Notes: generated from the letters alone by a model not told the origin. Shown: positions 53,074-61,660, counted from the stretch's first letter. The stretch: DNA of 64,000 nt from Catenibacillus scindens (GCF_014202115.1 NZ_JACHFW010000006.1:1-64000), one strand, 5' to 3'. Made by a program: numbers and translations.

Positions 53074-54190
53074 ACCACTCCCAATCCCCGTTAAGCCTTC
53101 GGTGCTGATCCGCCGTCATAAACCAGTGAAACCCTTCAGAGAAATCAGTGCAGGCATAAACCAGACTGCCGTTTTCAGCCCTGAAGCAGATATCCGGGCT
53201 TTCTGCCAGGGCTGTCCCATAGAGGGTGTGAAACCGAAAGAAATTATCATCAAAACTGTACCCCTCCTGGGAAGTTTGATAGTCTCTGGCCTGATCCCAG
53301 GGAATGCTGATAGCTATGGGATACTGTCCGTAGCCGCTGCCATAGCCCACCGCCTGGTTAACATAATATCGGATGATAGCCGGGACAAATACCTTATAGT
53401 CCTGAAGGTTCAGGCTTACATTATAAATCCCGTCATTAAAAATATCATACATCCCAAGCCCGTCCAAAAGTTCTTCCATAGCGGGCTTCCAGTGCAGCAT
53501 CGCAAAGATATCGCCGCCGATATAAATATCGTATACGTCCATAGTTACCGCGTCAACCATTAATGAACAGCGAACGCCATAATCTTCAAGTTCCACAATA
53601 CACTCCCACACATAAAAATAGTAAGTGTCCAGCACAGCGTCGCTGTACCGGTAAAGCTGACACTGGGCCCCATACATAGCGTCAATGATCTCCTGAACCT
53701 GGAACCTGTCAGGCGCCCACCCAGTGCCCTCCGACTGGGCAAACCACACATTTCTTCCGGAAGCGCCGTTAAGCCAGGCCGCAATAGGTTCATGGTACAC
53801 GTTAAACTCATCCCATGGGACGCCCATATTCACCATCATGTCGGTAAGATAGAACCACATTACGTCTGTAAAGCATTGCAGGAAATCCATGGCGAAAATC
53901 TGGGCGTCGCTCTCCTTCATAACATTATCCTCAATACTTGCCGGGTAGACTTCTTTTTTATCACATTTCCACTGGCCGGACAGCATGGCCAGGCGGGTCC
54001 GAAGATCAAAGTCGATCATATCCCCGGCAGAAACCGCGTCGCCGTAATACTGCTGCCCTCCGCTGTAAACAAGGCCAATATCTCCCTGGCCCTGGCGGCT
54101 GACCAGTGCGCCGGGCATATACATACAGGCCGCCACGATCCCCAGGCTCACGCAGACGGCAGTCAAACAAATGAACAGTTTTCTTTTCAT
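53063..54190 (-). CDS. membrane-anchored protein of unknown function (paralog B)
   Basis: A 375-aa protein with an N-terminal membrane segment (LFICLTAVCVSLGIVAAC) and the same layout as paralog A: GQQYYGDAVSAGDMIDFDL, RLAMLSGQWKC, YYFYVWECIV and FSEGFHWFM near the end. Function unknown. Its start overlaps the histidine kinase stop by 4 nt, so kinase, B and A are translationally linked. Confidence 0.75.
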   Translation of the reverse strand: MKRKLFICLTAVCVSLGIVAACMYMPGALVSRQGQGDIGLVYSGGQQYYGDAVSAGDMIDFDLRTRLAMLSGQWKCDKKEVYPASIEDNVMKESDAQIFAMDFLQCFTDVMWFYLTDMMVNMGVPWDEFNVYHEPIAAWLNGASGRNVWFAQSEGTGWAPDRFQVQEIIDAMYGAQCQLYRYSDAVLDTYYFYVWECIVELEDYGVRCSLMVDAVTMDVYDIYIGGDIFAMLHWKPAMEELLDGLGMYDIFNDGIYNVSLNLQDYKVFVPAIIRYYVNQAVGYGSGYGQYPIAISIPWDQARDYQTSQEGYSFDDNFFRFHTLYGTALAESPDICFRAENGSLVYACTDFSEGFHWFMTADQHRRLNGDWEWYDG

Positions 54191-55587
54191 TCTTGCGCCG
54201 CCTCCTTAAAATAGACCATCATCCGGGTACCTTTTTCCACCTGGCTGACAATCTTTAACCTGCCGCCGTGAAGATCAATGATCTTTGAGGCCAAAGTCAG
54301 TCCAAGGCCCGCGCCGCCCGACTTTCTGGAGCGGGATTTATCCACCATATAGAAAGCTTCCGTAATTTTTTTCAGATCTTCTTCTGGAATGCCGCATCCG
54401 TGATCCTCCACCATGATCAGAACAACCCCGGACTTGCAAAAGGCTCCCAGGTTCACCGTCCCCCGGCCGCGGGAAGCCTTTGACGCGTTATCCAGCATAT
54501 TAATAAACACTGTCTTTAAAAGGTCTCTGTCTCCCATAATACAGGCGCCGCAGGGCAAAACTCTCAGCCCAACACCCCGCTTTTCCATAATCGGCGCTGC
54601 CGTGTGTTCCACAGATTCCAGCAGGTCGGGCACGTAAATGCGCCTCTGGTCGATCCCCGTCCTTCCAAGAAGGATCAGATCAAACAATTTCATGGACATC
54701 GCCTCCAGCCTTTTTCCCTCACTGAAAATATAATCTGCGGCGATCTGTATATTTTCCTCGCTCATTTGCTTGCTCCGCAGCATATCGGAGTAGCCGATGA
54801 CCGCTGTCAGCGGAGTTTTCAGCTCATGGGTAAAGTTGGCCACAAAATCCTCCCGCCGCCGGTTTTCCTCTTTGAGAGCCGCCACATGGTGTTCCACCGC
54901 CGCCGCCATTTTATTAAAATAAGCGCCCAGCTCGCCGATCTCATCTCTTGCACGGATGTGGCACCGGACGGAGTAGTCCCCTCCGGCCATGGTCCCGGTG
55001 ACCTGTGCCAGTGTTTTTATGGACCGGGTGAGAAGCATGGAAATAAAAAACATGAGGACGCTGCACACAGCCACGGCAATGATCATGACCATACGGTAAA
55101 AGCTGATCTGCCGCCCCATACTGTCGTAGACCTCGGTAATATCTTTCACATTTATAATATAAATCTGGCTGTTTTCAATTCCCAGAATGCTGGCGCACCA
55201 GAGCCGGTATGTACCTCCGTTTTCCTCGATGGTATAGGTTTTCTGCCCTTTTTCCAGGGAAAGGGTGAGATTGTAAAAAGGAGAGCCTTCATCCAGTTCC
55301 TCCGCTTTTTGCAGATAGACCTCTGTCTGAGTGCCCTCCAGCCTTTGTTCCAGTTCCTCCCGGATCATATCCACATCCGCCAGCGATTCATAATCCCCCT
55401 GGAGAATACGATTGGCCACATCGGATTCAATGGTCGTCAGGAGGAGCTGGTTCTCCTCCAGGGCTGTGGTAAAGGCCCGCTCAAGATTCATCTCATAGTT
55501 ATAGCGGATGAGCAGATAACCGCTGATGGCAATAGCCACAGCCACGAGAATAATATTGCAGATCAGTACTTTATAACGAAATTTCAT
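54187..55587 (-). CDS. sensor histidine kinase
   Basis: A 466-aa membrane kinase. Two transmembrane segments (~8-27 and ~162-185) flank an extracytoplasmic sensor region; then a HAMP linker, the H-box FVANFTHELKTPLTAVIGY, N-box NMLDNASKAS, D-box DHGCGIPEED and G-box GGAGLGLTLA. It would phosphorylate the response regulator encoded 30 nt upstream. The signal is unknown; the coupled membrane proteins A and B may take part in sensing. Confidence 0.93.
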   Translation of the reverse strand: MKFRYKVLICNIILVAVAIAISGYLLIRYNYEMNLERAFTTALEENQLLLTTIESDVANRILQGDYESLADVDMIREELEQRLEGTQTEVYLQKAEELDEGSPFYNLTLSLEKGQKTYTIEENGGTYRLWCASILGIENSQIYIINVKDITEVYDSMGRQISFYRMVMIIAVAVCSVLMFFISMLLTRSIKTLAQVTGTMAGGDYSVRCHIRARDEIGELGAYFNKMAAAVEHHVAALKEENRRREDFVANFTHELKTPLTAVIGYSDMLRSKQMSEENIQIAADYIFSEGKRLEAMSMKLFDLILLGRTGIDQRRIYVPDLLESVEHTAAPIMEKRGVGLRVLPCGACIMGDRDLLKTVFINMLDNASKASRGRGTVNLGAFCKSGVVLIMVEDHGCGIPEEDLKKITEAFYMVDKSRSRKSGGAGLGLTLASKIIDLHGGRLKIVSQVEKGTRMMVYFKEAAQE

Positions 55588-55617
55588 TGAACCTCCATCC
55601 CGGCCATTGTGCCTCTT

Positions 55618-56268
55618 TTACTCCAGACGGTATCCGATCCTGTGTATTGTTTTCAGGCAGTTTTCCCAGCCCAGCTTTTTGCGGATGCGCAGCACATGAA
55701 GATCCAGTGTCCGGGTATCACCATCGTAATCACTGCCCCAGACAAGTTCAAAAAGCCTGTCCCTGGAAAGGGTAATATTTTTATTTCGCACAAACAATGT
55801 AGCGAGATCAAACTCCTTAGGGGTCAGATTTACCTTCTGTCCCCCTTTAGTCACTACCATACTGAAAGTGTCAATGGTCACGTCCCCGTAAACCAGCATC
55901 CGCTGGCTTTTATTATACCGGCGCAGTACCACTTCCACTCTGGCCAAAAGCTCCAGCACCTCAAAAGGCTTTACAATATAGTCCTCCGCCCCCAGGTGCA
56001 GGCCCCGGACACGGTCGTTTAAGGCCGCTTTGGCGGTGATAAAGATCACCGGTATATTCATAGGTTTAATATACTCAAACAGTTCATAGCCATTAAGGCC
56101 GGGGAGCATAATGTCCAGCAGGATCAGATCGTAGGTATGCTTTTCGATCAGATCTGCCGCCGTCACCCCGTCGTAAGCGCAGGTACATGTATATCCCGCA
56201 TCTGTCAGATTCATCTCGATCAATTTGGAAATGGGAAGCTCGTCTTCAACAATTAAGATTTTGATCAT
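55618..56268 (-). CDS. OmpR-family response regulator
   Basis: A 216-aa regulator: receiver with Asp52 (LLDIMLPG) and Lys100 (IVKPFEV), and a complete winged-helix domain (LTPKEFDLATLFVRNKNITLSRDRLFELVWG, RTLDLHVLRIRKKLG). First gene of the kinase operon. GGAGG precedes the start. Its own promoter carries two AAATGTTTC direct repeats that match those before the lipoprotein/ABC operon, suggesting autoregulation and control of that operon. Confidence 0.95.
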   Translation of the reverse strand: MIKILIVEDELPISKLIEMNLTDAGYTCTCAYDGVTAADLIEKHTYDLILLDIMLPGLNGYELFEYIKPMNIPVIFITAKAALNDRVRGLHLGAEDYIVKPFEVLELLARVEVVLRRYNKSQRMLVYGDVTIDTFSMVVTKGGQKVNLTPKEFDLATLFVRNKNITLSRDRLFELVWGSDYDGDTRTLDLHVLRIRKKLGWENCLKTIHRIGYRLE

Positions 56269-56288
56269 TCATAATCCCTCCTGGAAGC

Positions 56289-56320
56289 ATTATAGGAAAC
56301 AAATGTTTCTTAAATGTTTC
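56289..56320 (-). promoter_or_regulatory. promoter with 11-bp-period direct repeats (two-component operon)
   Basis: Minus-strand -10 TATAAT at 56289-56294 and a poor -35 ACATTT at 56312-56317. AAATGTTTC occurs at 56301 and again at 56312 (plus-strand reading), 11 bp apart. The repeat overlapping the -35 stands in the same register to the -10 as in the promoter at 46323-46376. Confidence 0.65.
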
Positions 56321-57530
56321 CGGCAGCCTCCCGCAGCACCGCCTCAATCTGGCTCTTTCCGGCAGCCACAAAGCCCTGGATCATTTCAGGGGAGCCGCCG
56401 CCTCTGGCCTCCAGCTTTTCTTTAAGGATCTTAGCCAGCTCCCTTCCGCACCCTGACCGTGTTCCGATAATATATTTGTAGCCCTCTTTGTCATCCCCGC
56501 AGAACACGCCGGCACACTTTTCCACCCGCTCCAGCGCCAGGTTGACTGCCCGGCGCATGGCCGCGGCCTCCAGGCCTTCTTTAAAGTACCAGACATTCTC
56601 CTGACCACAGGGAATCTGAGCCACCTCCTGCTCGATCAGACGCCCTGTCAGCTCCACGTTTTTCTGGCGCAGGCGGGCGTTTTCCTCTAACTTGCCCTCC
56701 ACCGCCGGCGCGATCTCCCCGGCGGGAACCGACAAAGCTCTTGAAATCTGACGGGCAGCCCCAAGCTTCTCCCGGTAATCGGTCAGCGCCCGGAAACCGC
56801 ACAATATGCTGACCCGCGTTCCCCCTTTATATTTTATGTGATCCACAACTTTCAGCAGGCCGATCTCCCCGGTCCTTGCCACATGGGGCGCGCAGCAGGC
56901 GCAGACATCATAGCCTTCCACGGTAATAATACGCACCTGGCCGTCAATTTCAATCTTGCTTCTATACTCCATAGCAGCAAGCCGTTCCCTGTCCGGATAA
57001 GATACCGAAATGGGGACATTCTTTACAATAGCCTCATTGACTTCCCACTCAATCCGGTCCAGATCTTCTTGGGTCAGGGTTCCGTTAAAATCCATAGTCA
57101 CCACCTGGCTTCCCAGATGAAAGCCTACATTGTCATAGCCAAAATGGCGGTGGGTCAGACCGGAAAAGATATGTTCCCCGGAATGCTGCTGCATGTTGGA
57201 AAAGCGCCGCTGCCAGTCGATCCGCCCCTGCAGGGCCTGTCCTTCTTTTGCCTCAAGGTCTGTCCGGTGCCATAGGGCCCCGTCAATGATCTGGACGTCC
57301 CAGACCGGGCTCTCATCCAGCCACCCTGTATCCGCTCCCTGGCCGCCGCCTTCCGGAAAGAATGCGGTCCGGTCAAGACAAATGGCCCACTGTCCCCGAC
57401 TTTCGTCTGCCCATCCGCCTTTCGTCCCATTTTGCCCGGCACATACCTGATTTGCCGGCACACAGGCCAGAACTGTGGCCTGAAAAGTTGTTATATAGCT
57501 ATCATTTTCATAAAGTTTCTCTGTTGTCAT
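56310..57530 (-). CDS. alanyl-tRNA editing protein (AlaX-like, with DHHA1 domain)
   Basis: A 406-aa protein that hydrolyses mischarged tRNA-Ala. An AlaRS-like N-terminal beta barrel (FFPEGGGQGADTG), the zinc-binding HxxxH (His116/His120, QHSGEHI) and CxxxH (Cys212/His216, CCAPHV), a helical linker and a DHHA1 end domain (EARGGGSPEMIQG). This is the longer AlaX form. Its 3' end overlaps the promoter repeats of the response regulator gene, giving a tight gene boundary. Confidence 0.9.
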   Translation of the reverse strand: MTTEKLYENDSYITTFQATVLACVPANQVCAGQNGTKGGWADESRGQWAICLDRTAFFPEGGGQGADTGWLDESPVWDVQIIDGALWHRTDLEAKEGQALQGRIDWQRRFSNMQQHSGEHIFSGLTHRHFGYDNVGFHLGSQVVTMDFNGTLTQEDLDRIEWEVNEAIVKNVPISVSYPDRERLAAMEYRSKIEIDGQVRIITVEGYDVCACCAPHVARTGEIGLLKVVDHIKYKGGTRVSILCGFRALTDYREKLGAARQISRALSVPAGEIAPAVEGKLEENARLRQKNVELTGRLIEQEVAQIPCGQENVWYFKEGLEAAAMRRAVNLALERVEKCAGVFCGDDKEGYKYIIGTRSGCGRELAKILKEKLEARGGGSPEMIQGFVAAGKSQIEAVLREAAGNI

Positions 57531-57562
57531 TTATTTCAACCTCGTTTAAATTAAGTTTCATA

Positions 57563-57713
57563 CTATGATGATACCAGGGTCAAATAGACATGCGTTTCAT
57601 ACTTGTATGAAAAAGCATGTCTACTTGACCCGCAAAAACATGAGAAAGAGCCATTTTTCGGAGAAAAATGAGCGATCCGTGGTATCATAGGCGTCAAAAT
57701 ACCTTTTGACGCC
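57563..57713. repeat. nested inverted-repeat element
   Basis: Outer ends CTATGA(tga)TACCA (57563-57576) and TGGTATCATAG (57680-57690); inner 17-bp arms 57577-57593 (GGGTCAAATAGACATGC) and 57615-57631 with one mismatch; innermost TCATAC/GTATGA. A perfect 10-bp hairpin GGCGTCAAAA/TTTTGACGCC follows at 57690-57713. It fills the divergent gap 57531-57852, which has no gene. Possibly a MITE-like element or a small RNA. Confidence 0.65.
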
Positions 57714-57852
57714 TTCATCTTTCGTCATACTATATTTTAGCGCCACACTCTGTTTGCCGCAAGCGGTAAAATTGTGTACATATTTTTTCTTCCGTCATCC
57801 ATACTATTACCGTAACTTTTATACAACCGGAAATTCACAGGAGGTATTTACA

Positions 57853-58035
57853 ATGCAGGAAATATCCGTACTGGATCTTCAAAATCTCCGCCATCTCATC
57901 GGCGGCTATGAGACAACTCACTGCAAAATGGAAAATTACGCGCAGGAGGCCACAGATCCTCAAATCAAGCAGTTTTTTCAGAAAGCAGCTCAGTCTGCCG
58001 CTCAGAACAAACAGCAGCTTCTTCAGTTTTTATAA
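57853..58035 (+). CDS. small spore coat-like protein (CotF-like, short)
   Basis: A 60-aa helical protein (MQEISVLDLQNLRHLIGGYE...), with AGGAGG before ATG 57853. The longer frame to 57706 runs through repeats and lacks a site. Short CotF-related proteins of this kind are encoded in pairs in Clostridia and added to the spore coat. The next gene, 15 nt on, is its partner. Confidence 0.75.
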   Translation: MQEISVLDLQNLRHLIGGYETTHCKMENYAQEATDPQIKQFFQKAAQSAAQNKQQLLQFL

Positions 58036-58050
58036 AGAAAGGGGATCAAC

Positions 58051-58311
58051 ATGGACGAAAAAACAATGGTTTCAGACGCCCTCACAGGCATTAACGGAGA
58101 ATTAAAATTATTTGGCGATATGATTGCCCAGACAGAAAATCCACAACTTAAACAGACATTAAAACAAATGCGCAATCAGTGTGAAATGTCTCAGGAAGAG
58201 CTTTATCAAATTGCCCGCCAGCACCAGTATTATATACCGGCCCAGAAGGCTTCCCCACAGGAGATCCAGCATGTCAAAAGCATCCTCTGCCCGTCAGAGT
58301 CCATGCTGTAA
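58051..58311 (+). CDS. spore coat protein, CotF domain
   Basis: An 86-aa protein with the Coat F-like helical pattern (VSDALTGINGELKLFGDMI, QCEMSQEELYQIARQHQYYIPAQ). Predicted to be part of the spore coat. GAAAGGGG precedes the start. It is co-transcribed with the previous small gene and ends at a strong terminator. Confidence 0.85.
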   Translation: MDEKTMVSDALTGINGELKLFGDMIAQTENPQLKQTLKQMRNQCEMSQEELYQIARQHQYYIPAQKASPQEIQHVKSILCPSESML

Positions 58312-58319
58312 GTCAAAAA

Positions 58320-58345
58320 CACCGCGGCAGAGCCGCGGTGTTTTT
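58320..58345 (+). terminator. terminator of the coat-protein pair
   Basis: Perfect CACCGCGGC-AGA-GCCGCGGTG hairpin followed by TTTTT. Confidence 0.9.
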
Positions 58346-58373
58346 GCTCTTCGCGGCGGTCTTCACTTCGTTT

Positions 58374-58412
58374 CGGTCGGTGCTAAACGTGTGCCTCCGG
58401 CACACAGCACCG
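58374..58412. repeat. dispersed palindromic repeat, family B
   Basis: CGGTCGGTGCTAAACGTGTG and CACACAGCACCG with the CC..CGG core. A near-copy lies at 58767-58803. A second palindrome, GGACGCGCAGGCGCGTCC, follows directly. Confidence 0.65.
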
Positions 58413-58548
58413 CTAAATGGACGCGCAGGCGCGTCCGCTTGGCTCACAGCCCGAAGCAATGAATTTGAAATGAGGCTACCGCAATCCCACTGGCTTTAGA
58501 CAGTGGGGAACTCACGATAACTCAGTGATAGAAAATATAAGTACAAGG

Positions 58549-58580
58549 GGTTCCGCAAATCACGGAACCTTTTGGCTTTT
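58549..58580 (+). terminator. solitary terminator-like hairpin
   Basis: GGTTCCG-CAAATCA-CGGAACC followed by TTTTGGCTTTTTT, with no gene immediately upstream. It may end a short unannotated transcript or be a leftover. The stretch 58312-58878 otherwise holds only repeats. Confidence 0.5.
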
Positions 58581-58766
58581 TTATCTGGCAATTTCTACTA
58601 ATTTGTCCTTTACCATTTTTAAAAATTATAATATAGTAACATTTAGAGAGTCCAATACCCCACAAGAGGCTGACGGGACATGAAATTCAAATATCCCGCA
58701 GCAGGCAACGGGGCATCAAGCCAGCAGAGCCTCAAGGGGCGGGTATTTGGTCTTCGCTCCGCTACA

Positions 58767-58803
58767 GTCGGTGCTAAACTTGTGCCCCCGGCACACAGCA
58801 CCG
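58767..58803. repeat. dispersed palindromic repeat, family B
   Basis: GTCGGTGCTAAACTTGTGCC and GGCACACAGCACCG. Preceded by CCCGCAGCAGGC...GGGTATTTGGTCTT (58687-58755), which resembles 27888-27957 after the RpiR gene. Confidence 0.65.
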
Positions 58804-58878
58804 CCCGCAGGAATAAAATAACCCTTTGTCTTTGGATTCTATGACGCTATAGATTTTTACTTAACCGGAGGATGAAGA

Positions 58879-60036
58879 ATGAAAAAAATGTTCGGAATTT
58901 TATGCTCATGCACCGCCATCATGAGCTATCTGGCAATATCTCCTGTTATTGCCGATATCGCAAATGCCTTTCCCGGTGCCAATGTATCCGCCGTCCAGAT
59001 GATCATCACACTGCCCAGTTTGATGTCTCTTATCTTTTCCCTGTTAGCCGGACGGCTGGCAAAAAGGTTTTACAAAAAAACACTGATTATTATCTCCCTG
59101 TGCGCGATTCTTATCGGCGGCATGCTCCCTGTATTCTTCCATGAAAGCCTTGTCTTTCTTTTAATCTGCTCAGGAATCATTGGCGTAGGAGTTGGCGGTA
59201 TGCTTACCTTAACACCGGCCATTATCTGCGACTACTATACCGGGGAAGACCGCAACCGGATGATGGGTTTCCAGTCTGCGGCTATCAGCGGCGGCGCTAT
59301 GGTTTTCTCCCTGATCGGCGGATGGCTATCCAACTGGGGATGGAGCCGGGCATATCTGGCCCTTTTACTGCTGGTTCCCTGCCTGTTTGCTGTTATTTTA
59401 TTAATGCCCAAAGGCATCATCGAGCAGGAACCGGAAGGCGAAAACCGCCAAAACCATAAGCAACGCAGACATCTAAGCAGTTTTATATGGTTTATCTCCA
59501 TCATCGGCTTTGTTTACTACATCTGCCAGAATACATATAACACCAATGTCTCCCTCTTTGTTGAGGAAGCCGGTCTCGGCACTGCCCAGACAACAAGTAT
59601 CGCCACATCCGTTTATACCTTTTCAGGAATTTTTGCCGGCATACTTCTCCAGCCTATGATGAAGATTATGAAAAAATATACCATGATCTTTGCCATTTTT
59701 ATTTCCGGTCTCGGACTTCTCTTTGCCTATTTAGCCGGCAGTATGCCTTTAGTTGTCCTTGGCGGTTTTTTATGCGGATTCGGCTTCTCTACATTTACAC
59801 CGGCAGGAACATGTCTGGTTTCCGACCACGCTACCCTCAGCCAGCGTTCTATGAGCATTGCCATTTTCTCTACATTTACCAATGTAGGATCATCTCTGTC
59901 CCCAATCATCATCAATGCTGTCATGGGTGCCGCAGGTATCCCTGGTGTGCGGAGTAAATTTATTGTCACTACCATCGGCCTGGTCATTGTCCTGGTCATC
60001 ACTGGGTTGGGCTGTGCCACAGAAAAAGAAAACTGA
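58879..60036 (+). CDS. MFS transporter
   Basis: A 385-aa protein with twelve predicted membrane segments and the loop 2-3 motif region AGRLAKRFYKKTLII. It starts MKKMFGILCSCTAIMSYLAI with AGGAGG-like sequence upstream. The substrate is unknown; the overall pattern fits drug or metabolite exporters of anaerobes. Single-gene unit, ending at a perfect palindrome. Confidence 0.9.
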   Translation: MKKMFGILCSCTAIMSYLAISPVIADIANAFPGANVSAVQMIITLPSLMSLIFSLLAGRLAKRFYKKTLIIISLCAILIGGMLPVFFHESLVFLLICSGIIGVGVGGMLTLTPAIICDYYTGEDRNRMMGFQSAAISGGAMVFSLIGGWLSNWGWSRAYLALLLLVPCLFAVILLMPKGIIEQEPEGENRQNHKQRRHLSSFIWFISIIGFVYYICQNTYNTNVSLFVEEAGLGTAQTTSIATSVYTFSGIFAGILLQPMMKIMKKYTMIFAIFISGLGLLFAYLAGSMPLVVLGGFLCGFGFSTFTPAGTCLVSDHATLSQRSMSIAIFSTFTNVGSSLSPIIINAVMGAAGIPGVRSKFIVTTIGLVIVLVITGLGCATEKEN

Positions 60037-60037
60037 T

Positions 60038-60064
60038 GTTACTGTTCACAGAGTGAACAGTAAC
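60038..60064. repeat. perfect palindrome after the MFS gene
   Basis: GTTACTGTTCAC-AGA-GTGAACAGTAAC, 12-bp arms with a 3-nt loop, directly after the MFS stop. No T-run. Its arm shares GAACAGTAAC-like sequence with the family A repeats. Confidence 0.6.
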
Positions 60065-60090
60065 AAATGACACCTCATCTGGAAGCGAGA

Positions 60091-61020
60091 TTATTCCTGA
60101 AACAGAGGAGTGGAAAAATACCGCTCTGCGGTGTCCGGAAGCACAGTCACCACAGTCTTTCCCGGCCCAAGCACTTTGGCCAGCCTAAGAGCCGCCGCCA
60201 CATTTGTGCCGCTGGAAATTCCGCACATGATGCCTTCCTGTGATGCCAGCGCCCTAGCGGTGTCAATGGCTTCATCATCGGTGATGATACAGATATCATC
60301 ATAAATTTTCTGATTTAATATGGACGGTATGACGCCGTCTCCGATCCCCATCTGCAAATGGGTGCCTATGGAACCGCCAGACAGTATGGCCGCGTGTTCC
60401 GGTTCCACCGCCCATATAGTCATATGGGGATTTTTTCCTTTCAGCACTTCCCCGATCCCTGTGATCGTTCCCCCGGTTCCTATGCCGGAGCAGAACCCGT
60501 CAATGGGACTGTCCACCTGCTCAAGAATCTCCACCGCCGTCTGATCTCTGTGTATCTGTGGGTTGGCCGGATTGTCAAACTGCTGGGGAACATATACCCT
60601 TGGATCTTCCTGGGCCATTTTCAGCGCTGTCTCAAGGCACTCCTCAATACATTTCCCGATATTCCCGGCATCGTGAATAAGGATCACCTCAGCGCCGTAA
60701 TGGGCGATCAGTTTTCTCCTCTCCTCGCTGACGGAATCCGGCATAATGATCCGGGTTTTATATCCACGCACCGCCCCCACAAGGGCAAGGCCGATGCCCT
60801 GATTTCCGCTGGTTGGCTCAACAATGATCGTATCCTCCCGGATCAGCCCGCGCTTCTCCGCCTCCCGTATCATATTGTAAGCAGTACGGGTTTTAATGGA
60901 GCCGCCCACATTAAGCCCTTCAAATTTCACCAGCACTCTTGCCTGATCATCTGTCACCATATGATTTAACCGAATAAGGGGCGTGTTGCCCATAGCCTGC
61001 AAAATATTGTCATAAACCAT
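60091..61020 (-). CDS. PLP-dependent cysteine synthase family protein
   Basis: A 309-aa enzyme from ATG 61020 (MVYDNILQAMGNTPLIRLNH), matching the normal CysK length; the frame continues to 61086 without a good start. PLP Lys43 lies in GGSIKTRTAY, where the usual text is GSSVKDR. The phosphate-binding GTGGTITG and substrate loop EPTSGNQGIGLAL are intact. It probably makes cysteine from O-acetylserine and sulfide; the Asp-to-Thr change next to Lys could mark a different substrate. Confidence 0.88.
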   Translation of the reverse strand: MVYDNILQAMGNTPLIRLNHMVTDDQARVLVKFEGLNVGGSIKTRTAYNMIREAEKRGLIREDTIIVEPTSGNQGIGLALVGAVRGYKTRIIMPDSVSEERRKLIAHYGAEVILIHDAGNIGKCIEECLETALKMAQEDPRVYVPQQFDNPANPQIHRDQTAVEILEQVDSPIDGFCSGIGTGGTITGIGEVLKGKNPHMTIWAVEPEHAAILSGGSIGTHLQMGIGDGVIPSILNQKIYDDICIITDDEAIDTARALASQEGIMCGISSGTNVAAALRLAKVLGPGKTVVTVLPDTAERYFSTPLFQE

Positions 61021-61078
61021 CCTGTGTTTCTCTCCTTGTCTGATAAGATCATCTCCGGCATAATGCCTGTAGTTTATT

Positions 61079-61660
61079 TTATGCACCGGCGCCCGGTGTG
61101 TGCTTTCCCGGCGCTATAATCATCTCGTGATACGTTTCTCCCTCCAGTGTTTTCCATTGAAATTTTCCATCTTCCATGATCATATAGCTGTGTTCGCTCC
61201 CGTTCTTGGGAATCGAGACAGAGCCTGGATTCAGATACAGGTGATCTTCCCCAAAAGTCTCCCACGCCGGAACATGGGTATGGCCGTGGAGAAGAATATC
61301 TCCCGGCTGCATGGGCGGAAGGGAATCTGTGTTAAAACGGTGTCCGTGTGTCACATAAATGACCCTGTCCCCCGCGACGATCACTGCATAGTCGGCCATG
61401 ATGGGAAATTCAAGAACCATCTGATCCACCTCCGTATCACAGTTGCCCCGGACACAAAGGATGCGTGATTTCATCTCATTAAGCAGTTTAAGCACTTCTT
61501 TTGGGGCATAATCCCTTGGAAGATCATTGCGGGGTCCGTGGTAGAGAATATCCCCCAAAAGGAGAAGCCGGTCCGCCTTCTCCCTGAAAAAAGCCTCCGC
61601 CATTTTCTTACAATAATAACCGGAACCATGTATATCGGAAGCGATCATTAGTCTGGTCAT
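61079..61660 (-). CDS. YfcE-type metallophosphodiesterase
   Basis: A 193-aa phosphoesterase from ATG 61660 (MTRLMIASDIHGSG), preceded by AAAGGAG. Metal-binding motifs Asp9/His11, LLGDILYHG, VRGNCD and GHTHVPAW are complete. Members hydrolyse phosphodiesters and are often annotated as MJ0936/YfcE. It is the gene before the cysteine synthase-like gene in the same direction. Confidence 0.92.
   Translation of the reverse strand: MTRLMIASDIHGSGYYCKKMAEAFFREKADRLLLLGDILYHGPRNDLPRDYAPKEVLKLLNEMKSRILCVRGNCDTEVDQMVLEFPIMADYAVIVAGDRVIYVTHGHRFNTDSLPPMQPGDILLHGHTHVPAWETFGEDHLYLNPGSVSIPKNGSEHSYMIMEDGKFQWKTLEGETYHEMIIAPGKHTPGAGA

Noticed and set aside
54604-55590. 328-codon frame antisense to the histidine kinase
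   Set aside because: Long because of codon bias on the other strand; no domain, no start site, and the kinase motifs are unambiguous.
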